Assembly (NCBI GenBank): GCA_947467385.1
Contig: CANIHJ010000015.1
Coordinates: 1 to 33,198 of the forward strand
Direction of reading: 5' to 3'
From: Deltaproteobacteria bacterium
Lineage (GTDB): Bacteria > Bdellovibrionota_C > UBA2361 > OMII01
Length of the DNA stretch: 33,198 nucleotides
Shown: one piece after another, positions 1 through 9,019 of the stretch
Layout of the letters: every line of letters starts with the position of its first letter
Position numbering within the stretch: position 1 is the stretch's first letter
The notes under the pieces: model-generated
Databases searched by the model: none
Seen by the model: the letters and a program-made list of their open reading frames with translations, nothing else
What the model was told of the DNA's origin: nothing
Position numbers and translations under genes: made by a program

Positions 1-338
1 TCTTCGTGGCCGTCGTTATCCCCATCTCGGTTGTTCTCATACCCATCATCGCCGTCATCAACGCCGTCTCCGTCGGAATCCGAGTTGCATGAGTTGCTTC
101 CGATAGAGTCCTCAATGAAATCAGGAACCCCATCTTCGTCTGAGTCCGTCCCACGAATCGCCGCCTTTAACTCATTCTTCTGAGATACGCTTAAGCGCTT
201 GACCTTCCGCTTCAGGTCCTTGAGGTCCTTCTGAACCTTTCGGGCTGCGGACCTCGCCGCACCAACCTTTGATTCTGCCTGCGCAAACGATGTGACGCAC
301 AGGGCCGCCGCGATAAGGGCTACTATGAACCGTGACAT
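1..338 (-). CDS. secreted protein with calcium-binding (thrombospondin type 3-like) repeats, partial
   Basis: The gene starts with ATG at 338 on the minus strand and runs off the left window edge, so its C-terminus is unseen. An AGGAG ribosome site lies about 6 nt upstream. The visible 112 residues begin with a signal peptide (MSRFIVALIAAALC, cleavage likely after SFAQA). A Lys-rich helical stretch follows (residues about 25-60), then Asp-rich repeats such as DSDEDGVPD, NSDSDGDGVDD and NRDGDND. These DxDxDGxxD loops are typical of calcium-binding thrombospondin type 3 or dockerin-like repeats in extracellular proteins. A secreted or cell-surface role is inferred from the signal peptide and the repeats. 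The enzymatic or adhesive function, if any, would be in the missing part. Confidence 0.8.
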   Translation of the reverse strand, partial: MSRFIVALIAAALCVTSFAQAESKVGAARSAARKVQKDLKDLKRKVKRLSVSQKNELKAAIRGTDSDEDGVPDFIEDSIGSNSCNSDSDGDGVDDGDDGYENNRDGDNDGHE

Positions 339-368
339 ATGCTCTCCTGTAGGTTGACTATCTCAAAC

Positions 369-397
369 ATGATAGGCACCGCCTTGGGCCGCCACAA
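369..397 (-). promoter_or_regulatory. candidate sigma70 promoter for the calcium-repeat protein gene
   Basis: Read on the minus strand, TTGTGG (397-392) is followed after exactly 17 nt by TATCAT (374-369). The -10 matches consensus at 5 of 6 positions and the -35 at about 3 of 6. It lies about 31 nt upstream of the ATG at 338, leaving a short leader that contains the AGGAG site. Prediction from sequence only. Confidence 0.45.
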
Positions 398-640
398 GGA
401 TTAAATGAGGGTCCGGGGGCTGAAATCAGGGTGACGTATGGCACAGCCTGTGGCTCTGCTCTTCCAATACATGTGCGCCCGCAGCAGGTTAGGTGTCATG
501 CCTCGCGCTACGGGAACCGCATCGTGCTACGCCCATCGTGCTCAACCGCAGCAGGTGGAGAACGGCCACAGTAGCGCCTGCTTTGGTATCACTTCAAAAC
601 CGAGCTCAACACCTTGTAAGCCGCATCCTCTCGCACCTCA
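398..640. other. intergenic stretch, no gene recognised
   Basis: Together with the promoter region this makes about 300 bp between two minus-strand genes. The plus-strand reading frame that crosses it (438-731) has no family signal, no good ribosome site and runs into the FG-GAP gene, so it is not accepted. Short direct repeats are visible (CCGCAGCAGGT twice, near 482 and 548; CATCGTGCT twice near 520-540). No terminator hairpin with a U-tract was found after the FG-GAP gene. Confidence 0.5.
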
Positions 641-2458
641 TCAGCGCCGGATTGTGAAATCGACTGGAGGGCTGTTTCTGGTCTGCCCAAGGCTGAACGG
701 CGGGTTCTGTGTTGAGATGTCAACCTGGTAGGACGTAGCATACTGTCCAGGAGAAAGGTTTCGCAGCGAGATGCGGTTGTTTCGGCTGCGAACAATGGAC
801 GAAACCCCAGATAGCTGGGCGTCGTCCGACATAATCGCCGCTCCTTTTGTGCCAGGTTTCTTTTGGTAGCGAAACACGTAGGTGACGCGAAGTTTCTTGA
901 GCGCCTTCCGGGCAACTGCCGGCGAGAGCCCCTTCTTGAGCAGGAACGCTAGCGCCTTCTGTGCGGCGCTGCTTGAGAGCGTTGGCTTGACGCGCGCGGC
1001 CGTAATCGTGGCCGTTTTCCCCGCGACCTGTACCGTTGGCTTTGGTAGGTTCCCGCTGCCCGGCTGAACCGGAATCGCAGTAGGCGTGGAGGTTGCCGTC
1101 GGAGTTGGCGTTGGATTACCCGCCCCGCATACAACGGGCGCGGCTCGATCTGACAGCTCCGAAACGATATCGATCCTTCCACGATTGCTTCCGTAGCCCG
1201 GAGATCCAACGATAATGACCGGATGAACCCCGAAGTTAGAGCCGCCCGGCGCTATCTGCCCGGTGCATGTTACGCCCCCCCCGAGCACCGAGCCTTGCTC
1301 CTGGTTGGGGTCCTGAACGCAGTTATTGTACTGGTACGCCTCCGTGCAGAGGTTTTGAGCCTGAAAGAATATTCCAACGGATCCACCTGTGGCGCTCTCG
1401 GATCGGTAGCTAGCGAAAACCGCATCGGCCCCCGTGAAGAGGTTCGGAAAAGATGAGTTCTTGAGGTGCCGAAGGGTCTTGCCGAAATCAGTCGAGGTCC
1501 CGTCTCCCGTGCGGGTAACTTCGCACATCAGCGCCGGCGATGCCGACATCGAGTAAATGCTGATAGCTCCAGCACCCGAACTCGCGCCGGGACGTCCCAT
1601 GGCCCAATAGACAGAGTTTAATTCCGTCGCCAACGCCGCCCCCGCCTGCTCGGTACCCGAGCCGGAGACGTAGGCGCCCGAACCTCCTCCAGTGATAGCC
1701 ACATAGCCGTCGCTGTTGTTTAGGCTTGGAGCTCCGATCAAAATGTCGCTCTCGCCATCGCTGTCAACATCAGATGAGGCCTCCGCGAGCGAGGCGGCCC
1801 AGGTGCCTGTTCCGAAATGCGAGTGAGCAGAAACATTGGCAAAACTACACACGCCGGGAGCGGCGAGGACCATCACAAGCGCCCTCGTCTCATTCGAATC
1901 TGGAAGCCCGGCGATCACGTGGGATAGGGTCGTCCCAGTCAAGACCCGCTGGCCGAGAAGCACCTTTCCTACACCAGGCGAAGCCCATTGGTAGGACCCG
2001 CACTGCAAGTACGTCCCATTTGGCTGGCTGAAGAAAGCCCACAACACGTGGTTTATCCCGATTTCTGTCGTCTCGCCGATGACAAGGTCGTCCTTGCCAT
2101 CGCCGTTTATGTCGGAGACGAAGGCGATGGATGTTCCGAAGTTGTAATTATTGGCGGGGGACGGCGAGCTCAATGTCTGGATGAGGTTGGGAGACTCGCC
2201 TACGGAGTAAATGTATACGCGCCCCTGGCCATTCTCCGCCTCTGGCGCACCTATCGCAAAGTGAGAGACGTCGCCCGTATTTGCCCCGTCGCTGCATGCC
2301 ATTGCCGCGCCGAATCTTCCGCCCGCAACGGGCCCGGTTACCGAGGCCAAGGTGTCGAAGTATGTTTGGGGACCTGCATGCGAGGATCTCGGACATGCCA
2401 AGAGCCACGCTACGCTGAGCAATACAAGGCTACAGCTTGGCCGGAAGAGGGACCCCAT
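641..2458 (-). CDS. secreted FG-GAP repeat (beta-propeller) protein
   Basis: 605 residues. An N-terminal signal peptide (residues 1-28, cleavage likely after PRSSHA) is followed by about six or seven FG-GAP/integrin-alpha-type repeats between residues 40 and 440. These are recognisable by phrases such as GGRFGAAMAC, DINGDGKDDLVIGE, DVDSDGESDILIGAPS and VIIVGSPGYG. The DxDxDGxxD loops bind calcium in this family, and the repeats fold into a beta-propeller. A Thr/Pro linker (NPTPTPTATSTPT, about 446-465) leads to a basic C-terminal domain of about 135 residues that I do not recognise. Expected to be extracellular or surface-bound, probably in adhesion or binding; that role is family inference. 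No convincing ribosome site precedes the ATG, but the signal peptide supports this start. Confidence 0.85.
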   Translation of the reverse strand: MGSLFRPSCSLVLLSVAWLLACPRSSHAGPQTYFDTLASVTGPVAGGRFGAAMACSDGANTGDVSHFAIGAPEAENGQGRVYIYSVGESPNLIQTLSSPSPANNYNFGTSIAFVSDINGDGKDDLVIGETTEIGINHVLWAFFSQPNGTYLQCGSYQWASPGVGKVLLGQRVLTGTTLSHVIAGLPDSNETRALVMVLAAPGVCSFANVSAHSHFGTGTWAASLAEASSDVDSDGESDILIGAPSLNNSDGYVAITGGGSGAYVSGSGTEQAGAALATELNSVYWAMGRPGASSGAGAISIYSMSASPALMCEVTRTGDGTSTDFGKTLRHLKNSSFPNLFTGADAVFASYRSESATGGSVGIFFQAQNLCTEAYQYNNCVQDPNQEQGSVLGGGVTCTGQIAPGGSNFGVHPVIIVGSPGYGSNRGRIDIVSELSDRAAPVVCGAGNPTPTPTATSTPTAIPVQPGSGNLPKPTVQVAGKTATITAARVKPTLSSSAAQKALAFLLKKGLSPAVARKALKKLRVTYVFRYQKKPGTKGAAIMSDDAQLSGVSSIVRSRNNRISLRNLSPGQYATSYQVDISTQNPPFSLGQTRNSPPVDFTIRR

Positions 2459-2564
2459 AGTGTGAGAGGTCGGCCAGATAGCTGAATATCTTGAGGCATA
2501 AAAGGGGAAGAGTCGCAGCCTTCGCGCGAAATTCGGGCAGAATCCGTCAACTTATCTGCGAAAC

Positions 2565-2954
2565 TCATGAGAATTCAACGAGGACGGCGCCGCCTTGGAC
2601 CTCCTGACCCTTCGCTACCTTGACCGCAGACACGATAGCCGAGCGGGGCGCACGGATGGGATTCTCCATCTTCATCGCCTCTATAACAACGATGGTATCA
2701 CCGAGTTCCACCTGCTGTCCTTCTCGCACCTTCACCTCAGAGATAATCCCCGGCATCGGTGCCCGAAGCTCAGGCGAAAGAGACGCGCTGGCTGGCGCGT
2801 CTCTTTGGCTCCGCGCCAGAGATGTGGCAGTGACCGGAGTAACTACGACGGAGTGTTGGCGGCCGTTAACAGAGAACACAATCGTGTTTCCTGCCCGCGA
2901 CACAACCTGTACGGAATAGGGCTTGCCATCAACTGTTATAGAGTAAGAGCTCAT
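2565..2954 (-). CDS. biotin carboxyl carrier protein of an acyl-CoA carboxylase
   Basis: 129 residues. The C-terminal half is a biotinyl/lipoyl domain beginning at [10 protein letters not shown] and carrying the biotinylation motif EAMKMEN, with the acceptor lysine at about residue 95. It carries the carboxyl group from biotin carboxylase to the carboxyltransferase encoded two genes upstream. A longer reading is open to 3002, but the ATG at 2954 is chosen. It overlaps the stop of the 86-aa gene as ATGA, which is typical of translational coupling, and gives a natural N-terminus ([13 protein letters not shown]). No biotin carboxylase gene is in the window, so that subunit must be encoded elsewhere. 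Confidence 0.9.
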   Translation of the reverse strand: MSSYSITVDGKPYSVQVVSRAGNTIVFSVNGRQHSVVVTPVTATSLARSQRDAPASASLSPELRAPMPGIISEVKVREGQQVELGDTIVVIEAMKMENPIRAPRSAIVSAVKVAKGQEVQGGAVLVEFS

Positions 2955-3211
2955 CGTTCGGACGCGCGCTCCATCGCCTGAAGAAGCCCCGCCTGATACC
3001 ACAGTGACTCAGCGCCGGAGGCGTGGAATACCAGCCTTCCATCCGCCGATGCCGCGAAGTCGCCCGGGGGTAGCATAGATGCGAGTGCCGCAGCGATAGC
3101 TGAGATAACCGCCTCTGGGGGCGATGCACTAAGAATCTTGGGCATCACAAACGTGATACCATCGTGCGAGAGGGGCGGTGGCAGCGGGGGGCGAAGTTCA
3201 ACAGCGCTCAT
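2951..3211 (-). CDS. small protein between carboxyltransferase and biotin carrier genes
   Basis: 86 residues, family not recognised with certainty. It starts 6 nt after the carboxyltransferase stop and its own stop overlaps the carrier start (ATGA), so it is tightly embedded in the carboxylase operon. A Pro-rich N-terminus is followed by a predicted helix ([16 protein letters not shown], about residues 31-46). The C-terminus, [13 protein letters not shown], contains a Trp. Acyl-CoA carboxylase epsilon subunits are also small proteins with a helix and a Trp/Arg-containing tail encoded beside the carboxyltransferase. This protein may be a structural counterpart, but the similarity is only in length, position and general pattern. 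No transmembrane segment is present, so it is not an OadG-type membrane subunit. Confidence 0.7.
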   Translation of the reverse strand: MSAVELRPPLPPPLSHDGITFVMPKILSASPPEAVISAIAAALASMLPPGDFAASADGRLVFHASGAESLWYQAGLLQAMERASER

Positions 3212-3217
3212 GATTGC

Positions 3218-4768
3218 TCACAGGGGGATGTTTCCGTGCTTCTTCTTTGGGCTCGCCTGCCGCTTCGTTGACAGGAACGAAAAGGCCTCTATCACCTTTG
3301 CGCGCGTCTGGTGGGGGCGAATCACCGCATCGATGAAGCCGAGCTCAGCCGCCTCCCACGGGTTGGCAAATTTTTTGCGGTACTCCCTGACGAGCTGCTC
3401 TCGTCGCTCCCTCTCCGAACCGCCCCGCGTAGCGTCATCAAGCTCCTTGCGGAAGATTATGTTCACAGCTCCTTCTGAGCCCATAACCGCGATCTCTGCA
3501 CCCGGAAACGCAAAGTTAACGTCAGCGCGAATGTGCTTTGAGGCCATAACGTCATAGGCGCCCCCGTATGCCTTGCGGGTAATAACTGTAACCTTTGGAA
3601 CGGTGGCCTCCGCAAAAGCATAGAGCAGCTTGGCGCCGTGGCGAATGATGCCGCCATGCTCTTGCTGCAGGCCTGGCAGGAAGCCTGGCACGTCGACGAG
3701 GGTCAGAAGCGGAATGTTGAAGGCGTCGCAGAACCGGACGAACCGGGCGGCTTTTGTGCTGGCGTTGATGTCGAGGCACCCCGCCAGGACTGAGGGCTGG
3801 TTGGCTACCACGCCCACAGAGCGGCCGTTGAGCCGAATGAATCCGACCACGATGTTCTGGGCGAAGGAGGGCTGAATCTCGAAGAAGTCACGCGAGTCAG
3901 CAACCGCCAGGATGAGCTCCTTAATATCATAAGGGAGATTGGGCTGCGGCGGAATGAGCGCATCGAGCGCCAGGTCCTCTCGAGTCGCGATATCGCCCGA
4001 CATGACAACTGGAGCAGGGTCAAGATTGTTCTGCGGCAAAAAGGAGAGCAGCTGTTTGCACAGGTCGATGCATGCCTGGTCGTTCTCGGATTCAAGGTGC
4101 GCGACCCCGCTCACTGAGGCGTGCGTGTGCGCCCCGCCCAGAACCTCCTTGGACACATCCTCCTTCGTGACGGTCTTGATGACATCCGGCCCGGTGATGA
4201 ACATGTGGCTCGTTCCACGAACCATGAGGATAAAGTCCGTGATAGCGGGGGAATACACAGCCCCGCCGGCGCAGGGGCCCATGATGAGCGATATCTGCGG
4301 CACAACGCCCGACAGCAGTGTGTTCCGCAAAAAAATGTCGGCGTACCCGCCGAGGCTCTCTACTCCCTCCTGAATTCGCGCTCCGCCAGAGTCGTTCACC
4401 CCAATGATGGGGCAGCCGATGCGCTCGGCGAGATCCATGATTTTGACGATTTTCTTTGCGTGCATCGCCGCGAGCGATCCGCCGAACACGGTAAAGTCCT
4501 GGGCGAACACGCACACCGTACGGCCGTGTATCCGACCCGTTCCGGTCACGACGCCATCGCCGGGATAGCGCTTCTCTGCCAGCCCAAAATTGCTCGAGCG
4601 GTGCGTTACCAGCTTATCGACCTCGGTGAATGAACCGGGGTCGAGCAAATGCTCTATGCGCTCCCGGGCCGTGAGCTTCCCGGCCTTGTGCTGCTTGGCT
4701 ATCCGCTCTGCGCCACCTGCAATCTCTGCCTGGCGCTCCCTTTGTGCTAATTCGTCGAGTACGGTCAT
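3218..4768 (-). CDS. pccB: propionyl-CoA (acyl-CoA) carboxylase, carboxyltransferase subunit
   Basis: 516 residues from the ATG at 4768, the usual length of propionyl/methylmalonyl-CoA carboxyltransferases (about 510-540). The frame is open further upstream but that part looks like non-coding sequence. It begins [20 protein letters not shown] and shows the family signatures [49 protein letters not shown] and [16 protein letters not shown]. The C-terminal half has [22 protein letters not shown] and PGAEIAVMG. With the carrier protein and an unlinked biotin carboxylase it would carboxylate propionyl-CoA to methylmalonyl-CoA, feeding the mutase encoded divergently nearby. Substrate choice (propionyl versus another acyl-CoA) is inferred from that neighbourhood. 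Confidence 0.93.
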   Translation of the reverse strand: MTVLDELAQRERQAEIAGGAERIAKQHKAGKLTARERIEHLLDPGSFTEVDKLVTHRSSNFGLAEKRYPGDGVVTGTGRIHGRTVCVFAQDFTVFGGSLAAMHAKKIVKIMDLAERIGCPIIGVNDSGGARIQEGVESLGGYADIFLRNTLLSGVVPQISLIMGPCAGGAVYSPAITDFILMVRGTSHMFITGPDVIKTVTKEDVSKEVLGGAHTHASVSGVAHLESENDQACIDLCKQLLSFLPQNNLDPAPVVMSGDIATREDLALDALIPPQPNLPYDIKELILAVADSRDFFEIQPSFAQNIVVGFIRLNGRSVGVVANQPSVLAGCLDINASTKAARFVRFCDAFNIPLLTLVDVPGFLPGLQQEHGGIIRHGAKLLYAFAEATVPKVTVITRKAYGGAYDVMASKHIRADVNFAFPGAEIAVMGSEGAVNIIFRKELDDATRGGSERERREQLVREYRKKFANPWEAAELGFIDAVIRPHQTRAKVIEAFSFLSTKRQASPKKKHGNIPL

Positions 4769-4922
4769 AGTGATTACCGCTAGGGATGTTACCACGGGAG
4801 GCGGGCTGCGAAAGGGGGGATATCGCTCCAGCTCTCGGTCACTGATCCCCGTCTGCAGCGACGCGACCCTGGGCGCAATTCTCGGCTTTACTAACCCAAA
4901 GCCGGGGGAGTATCTTCGACAA

Positions 4923-5744
4923 ATGACGCTCCGAGACCGGATTTTCGCCCCCTTTCTTAAGGCCGCACCCCTCGTGCTCCTGGTGGCTGGGTGCGCTCGC
5001 GAGCCGGCGTCCCCGGTCCGTCCTCCTGAGGAGTTTGAGAAGGAGACCTTCCAGGCGATATCCACATTTTATTGCGAGTACAAGCGCTGGCCAAACGACT
5101 GGAAGGAGTTTAAGGACTTCCTCGATTCTATCGGCAAAGGCGACTCGCTGGGGGAGGATTACAGAGGTGCAACACTCGAGTCACCCCGTGCCATTCTCGT
5201 AACGCTCAACTATGACACGCTTCTCGGCTCGCCGAGTCGGGTTTCGTTCATCGCGCCGCCGCAGTGCGAGCCTCCGGCGAATCCCAAGGACACCCTGATG
5301 TGCGGAGGGCGCATTAGCCTTCGACTGCCCCCCGAGTTCTCGGTCATGGGCGGGGTTGCCGTGAAGGAGCGCTGGCGAGCGCCCCCATACCCCGACGCCG
5401 CGTGGCGATCGAAGAGCGGCGGATACGTCGTCGCGCTGCGCTTCTGGGAGGTCATGGTAGAGCCGGGCGCCATAGAGCAGTTTAAGGAGACTTGGGAGGC
5501 ATCCTACGAGACCTCGATTCCTGGGCTCACTTGGGTGGTCCGAGAGGTCGTTGAGCAAGACGGCAGGACCTTCCTCGCGCACGAATTTGAGAGCGACACG
5601 AGCCGCGGCAGGACCGTCACCGTGGTGGTTTCCACCTCGTTTGACGGCAAGCTCTTCTCGGTCAATATCGCCGGTCCGATCGAGGGCCGCACGCAAGTCG
5701 AGGCGTACGCACGAGAGATCATGCATTCGCTCAAGCTTCGGTAG
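4923..5744 (+). CDS. lipoprotein of unknown function
   Basis: 273 residues from the ATG at 4923. Upstream frame extension to 4590 is antisense to the carboxyltransferase gene and is rejected. The N-terminus ([24 protein letters not shown]) is a lipoprotein signal with lipobox LVAGC, so the mature protein would be lipid-anchored at Cys 24. The remainder is soluble. Its last 110 residues (from about [10 protein letters not shown], through [11 protein letters not shown] and [17 protein letters not shown]) look like a mixed beta fold of the kind seen in small envelope proteins, but no family is recognised. A purine-rich GGGGGAG lies about 12 nt upstream. The stop is 5 nt before the methylmalonyl-CoA mutase start, suggesting co-transcription without a clear functional link. 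Confidence 0.8.
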   Translation: MTLRDRIFAPFLKAAPLVLLVAGCAREPASPVRPPEEFEKETFQAISTFYCEYKRWPNDWKEFKDFLDSIGKGDSLGEDYRGATLESPRAILVTLNYDTLLGSPSRVSFIAPPQCEPPANPKDTLMCGGRISLRLPPEFSVMGGVAVKERWRAPPYPDAAWRSKSGGYVVALRFWEVMVEPGAIEQFKETWEASYETSIPGLTWVVREVVEQDGRTFLAHEFESDTSRGRTVTVVVSTSFDGKLFSVNIAGPIEGRTQVEAYAREIMHSLKLR

Positions 5745-5749
5745 GCCGC

Positions 5750-7318
5750 ATGAAGAAGCAGCTCCGTACCACGTCAGGCATCGAAATCAAGGAGGTCTAC
5801 ACGGAGTCGGATGCGACCGCTCGCGATGCCTCCAAACCCGGCGAGTACCCCTACACACGCGGCGTGCACCCATCGATGTACAGGGGCAAGGTGTGGACGA
5901 TGCGCCAGTACGCCGGCTTCGGCTCGGCGCGCGACACCAACGAGCGCTATCACTTCCTTCTCAAGCAGGGGATCACAGGCCTGAGCGTAGCCTTTGACCT
6001 TCCAACCCAGATGGGCCGCGACCCGGACCACCCGCTGTCGCGCGGCGAGGTTGGGCGCGTTGGCGTGTCGATCGCCACGGCGGACGACATGTCGCAGCTC
6101 CTTGAGGGCATCCCGCTTGCGGACGTGTCGATATCGATGACGATCAACTCTACCGCCGCTATCCTTCTCTCTTTTCTGCTCGTTGTTGCCGAGCGGCAGG
6201 GCGTTCCATGGAGCGCGCTGAGAGGAACGACGCAGAACGACATCCTCAAGGAGTACATCGCCCGCGGCACCTACATCTATCCGCCGCGCCCGGCTATGCG
6301 GCTCGTGACCGACCTCTTCGCTTTCTGCGCCAAGAGCGTGCCCCAATGGAACACTATAAGCGTGTCGGGCTACCATATTCGCGAAGCAGGCAGCACGGCG
6401 GTCGAAGAAGTTGCGTTCACGCTCGCAGATGGCATCGCCTATCTTGAGGCTGCGCGATCCCGCGGTCTTGCGATTGACAATGTGGCACCCCGTGTGGCGT
6501 TTTTCTTCAACTGTCACAATAATTTCCTGGAAGAGATCGCGAAGTTCCGCGCGGCGCGCCGATTGTGGGCGTCGATCGTCAACGAACGTTTCCATGCTAA
6601 GGATCCGCGGTCCATGATGCTCCGATTCCACACGCAGACGGCAGGGAGCTCGCTTACGGCACAGCAGCCGCACAATAATATTATGCGCACGACCCTTCAG
6701 GCGCTAGCGGCGGTGCTCGGCGGAACTCAGTCGCTTCACACCAACGGATTTGATGAGGCGCTCGGGTTGCCAACTGAGGAGAGCGCCCGTTTGGCGCTCA
6801 GGACGCAGCAGGTCATTGCAGAAGAGTCGGGGGTAGCGCTTTCGGCTGATCCACTTGGCGGGAGCTACCTGATTGAATCATGGACCGACACGATCGAGGA
6901 GGAAGCCCGCCGGCGAATCGAGAAGATCGACGCCCTGGGCGGCATGCTCGCTGCAATTGAGCAGCGCTACCCGCAGGGCGAGATCGAGTCCTCGGCATTC
7001 GCGGCGCAGAAGGCAATAGAGAGCGGCGAGGCCCACGTGGTGGGGGTCAACATCCACGAGGATGGAGAGGAGACTGCTCCCAGAATTCAGGCCATCGATC
7101 CTGCGGTGGAGCGGGATCAGGTGCTTCGAGTATCTGAGGCCCGGCGGCGGCGGGATGCTGCGCGGGCAACGGCGGCCCTGGCGGCTCTCTCTCAGGCGGG
7201 AGCCGCGCCGTCGGCAGACCTACTGCCGTGCATCCTGGAGTGTGCGCGCGCGATGTGCACAGTCGGTGAAATCTCTGACGCGCTGCGCTCCGTGTTTGGT
7301 GAATTCCACGGCGCCTAA
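5750..7318 (+). CDS. mcmA1: methylmalonyl-CoA mutase, catalytic (large) chain of the split type
   Basis: 522 residues, covering the substrate-binding TIM barrel but not the C-terminal B12-binding domain, as in heterodimeric split mutases. Signatures: [49 protein letters not shown] and [14 protein letters not shown]. The two residues that separate mutase types are readable. Tyr 54 (WTMRQYAGF) and Arg 172 (EYIARGTY) match methylmalonyl-CoA mutase; isobutyryl- and hydroxyisobutyryl-CoA mutases have Phe/Ile and Gln there. His 209 (SGYHIRE) is the catalytic histidine. It converts methylmalonyl-CoA to succinyl-CoA, downstream of the carboxylase encoded nearby. The B12-binding chain and the MeaB chaperone are not in the window. 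GGTAGG lies 5 nt before the ATG. Confidence 0.93.
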   Translation: MKKQLRTTSGIEIKEVYTESDATARDASKPGEYPYTRGVHPSMYRGKVWTMRQYAGFGSARDTNERYHFLLKQGITGLSVAFDLPTQMGRDPDHPLSRGEVGRVGVSIATADDMSQLLEGIPLADVSISMTINSTAAILLSFLLVVAERQGVPWSALRGTTQNDILKEYIARGTYIYPPRPAMRLVTDLFAFCAKSVPQWNTISVSGYHIREAGSTAVEEVAFTLADGIAYLEAARSRGLAIDNVAPRVAFFFNCHNNFLEEIAKFRAARRLWASIVNERFHAKDPRSMMLRFHTQTAGSSLTAQQPHNNIMRTTLQALAAVLGGTQSLHTNGFDEALGLPTEESARLALRTQQVIAEESGVALSADPLGGSYLIESWTDTIEEEARRRIEKIDALGGMLAAIEQRYPQGEIESSAFAAQKAIESGEAHVVGVNIHEDGEETAPRIQAIDPAVERDQVLRVSEARRRRDAARATAALAALSQAGAAPSADLLPCILECARAMCTVGEISDALRSVFGEFHGA

Positions 7319-7613
7319 AACCCTAAGGTCGGGGATAAGGCGTTGATTAAAGTCTTGTTTTGCCTCTCCCGCGCCTTTGTATGGCCAACTCTTCAGCCAA
7401 AAAATCAAGTAATGAGGCGACAATAATGCTTGTACCTAGGGTATCGGTCGACTAACCTAAGGGGCTGCTCGAAACGCGAGCACTGCAGCCCTAACTCCCG
7501 CAAAAATGCCGTATCGACTGACGGCGGTGTTGTGGATGATCATAGGGCTCGACAGGCGCTCTGCAGTAGAGTGTGCAGGGGCACATAATTCGGCCCCCGA
7601 AGGAAAATAAGTT
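7319..7613. other. intergenic leader upstream of the DksA/TraR gene, with a hairpin
   Basis: About 295 bp without a credible gene. The main structure is an inverted repeat: GGGCTGC at 7462-7468 pairs with GCAGCCC at 7485-7491. A competing inner pairing GCTCG (7467-7471) with CGAGC (7477-7481) exists. No U-tract follows, so it is not an obvious terminator and could be a leader structure of the downstream gene. No convincing promoter pair was found. Confidence 0.4.
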
Positions 7614-8030
7614 ATGAAGAAGAAAGAGCTTGATACGCTAAAGGCGATTCTAGAGGAGGAGAAGAAACGCATTCAGCGGCACCTCGACGATATCAGCGAC
7701 ACCTCCGTGGCGGACCTTGAGACGGCGACCGGAGACTCGGTTGATATTGCCGCGCTGGAGATTAACCAGAATTCCCTTCTCAAGATCGGAAAGCGCGAGC
7801 TTAACCACCTCAAGAAGATCGATGCCGCCCTCGCAAAGTGCGAGGACGGAACGTACGGCGAATGCGAGCAGTGCGGTGAGCAGATCGCCGTGGCCCGCCT
7901 CATGGCGCGTCCGGTTGCCCAGCTATGCATCGACTGCAAAACGGCTCAAGAGAATGAAGAGCGCCGCTATACTGACCGCTCCGAAGAGGAAGAGGGCGAC
8001 GGATTTCCAGATGAGGGCGACGACCTGTAG
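7614..8030 (+). CDS. DksA/TraR-type C4 zinc-finger transcription regulator
   Basis: 138 residues. An N-terminal coiled coil (residues 1-75) carries at its tip the D-x-x-D-x-A signature (DSVDIA, residues 41-46). DksA uses this motif in the RNA polymerase secondary channel to affect initiation, together with ppGpp. A C4 zinc finger follows: Cys 84 and 87 (CEQC) and Cys 105 and 108 (CIDC). The tail is strongly acidic (DRSEEEEGDGFPDEGDDL). Length and domain order are those of DksA-like proteins. Whether it is the genuine stringent-response DksA or a paralogue cannot be told from one copy. AAGGA about 9 nt upstream supports the ATG. Confidence 0.9.
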   Translation: MKKKELDTLKAILEEEKKRIQRHLDDISDTSVADLETATGDSVDIAALEINQNSLLKIGKRELNHLKKIDAALAKCEDGTYGECEQCGEQIAVARLMARPVAQLCIDCKTAQENEERRYTDRSEEEEGDGFPDEGDDL

Positions 8031-8031
8031 T

Positions 8032-8046
8032 AACCCGCTGAGGGTT
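8032..8046. terminator. small inverted repeat between convergent genes
   Basis: AACCC (8032-8036) pairs with GGGTT (8042-8046) around a GCTGA loop. It sits in the 24-bp gap between the DksA-like and the phosphatase genes, which converge here. It could act as a bidirectional terminator hairpin, but the stem is only 5 bp and no U-tract follows on the plus strand. Confidence 0.3.
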
Positions 8047-8054
8047 GCCAGCCG

Positions 8055-8921
8055 TCACGCCTGTTTTGGAGCAGATTTTCCAACGCATGAGGCGAGAGCC
8101 TCCGCGATGTCGTTGTAGCACCCCGGAGCAGACACAATTAGATTGTCGGCGAAAAGGTCGCCACTGTACTGGTGCGCGACCTTTTGGCTTTCGCAGTCGT
8201 ACGGAAAGTGTCCCATTCGCGCCCCGGCCTCGCGCGCGATGAGGCCACCGGCCGCGATGTCCCACGGATTGAGAGTCTCCTCGTAGAAGGCATCAAGCCT
8301 GCCGCACGCTACCCAGCAGATGTCGAGCGAGGCGGCACCGAGGCGCCTGACATCCCGGCAACGCTCCAGTATGCGCTCAAGGCGCGCGCAGATATTTGCT
8401 ATATTCCCGCGCTTATAGGGAAATCCTGTGCATACCAGGGCATCGTCAATGCTTGCCGCCTGAGAAACGGTTATCGGGCGCCCATTGCAAAACGCTCCTC
8501 GCCCCTTGATGGCCGTAAAGGTCTCGCCGAGAAAGGGGGCAACTACAACACCGGCCTGAACGACGGAGTCCACAGCAAATCCGATTGAGATCCCGACCTG
8601 GTAGTGGCCGTGGGCGTAGTTGGTCGTGCCGTCAATTGGATCGATCACCCACACTGGCCCAGAGCTGCACGCCTCGGGCGTGGTCAAGCCTACCGACTCC
8701 TCAGCCAGAATCATGTGGCTCGGGAATCGCTCCTGAATCGTCTCAATAATGGCCTTCTCACAGGCGAGATCTGCCGTAGTAACGAGGTTGCGGTCAGCCT
8801 TGAATGAAACCGAAACGGCCAGGGAATCGCGCTGCTGCCGCGCAATAACCGCGGCGCGCTCGGCGGCCTCGATAGCAGTCTTCAGGATCTCATCAAGGTC
8901 GATAGCTGGGGAAAGAGACAT
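8055..8921 (-). CDS. inositol-monophosphatase-family phosphatase
   Basis: 288 residues, slightly longer than typical bacterial family members (about 265). The metal-dependent phosphatase motifs are complete: LAEES (Glu 74/75), WVIDPIDGTTNYAHG with Asp 94, Asp 97 and GTT 98-100, and WDIAAGGLIAREAG with Asp 221. These coordinate the Mg ions that hydrolyse inositol-1-phosphate or related sugar phosphates; the exact substrate is not deducible (SuhB-like, CysQ-like or NADP phosphatase are alternatives). It is divergent from ispE, with about 100 bp between the starts. AAGG lies about 8 nt before the ATG. Confidence 0.9.
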   Translation of the reverse strand: MSLSPAIDLDEILKTAIEAAERAAVIARQQRDSLAVSVSFKADRNLVTTADLACEKAIIETIQERFPSHMILAEESVGLTTPEACSSGPVWVIDPIDGTTNYAHGHYQVGISIGFAVDSVVQAGVVVAPFLGETFTAIKGRGAFCNGRPITVSQAASIDDALVCTGFPYKRGNIANICARLERILERCRDVRRLGAASLDICWVACGRLDAFYEETLNPWDIAAGGLIAREAGARMGHFPYDCESQKVAHQYSGDLFADNLIVSAPGCYNDIAEALASCVGKSAPKQA

Positions 8922-9019
8922 GTTGCAGCCTTGGCACGAGCCTAGCCCTAGAGATAAAACAATAAGCTAGGTATAGTTTGGGAGGTGGCGCACGGGGCGC
9001 CGACCGCTTGCGCAGAAGT

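Noticed and set aside
482-558. Short direct repeats resembling a mini-array
   Set aside because: Only two copies of 9-11 bp with irregular spacing; not a CRISPR or attachment site.
438-731. Open frame of 97 codons on the plus strand
   Set aside because: No ribosome site or family signal, and it runs antisense into the FG-GAP gene.
2521-2530. TTCGCGCGAA palindrome
   Set aside because: Ten bases only; expected by chance in GC-rich DNA.
5774-6673. 299-codon minus-strand frame opposite the mutase gene
   Set aside because: Arg/His-rich shadow of a clearly coding plus-strand gene; no domain or start signal.
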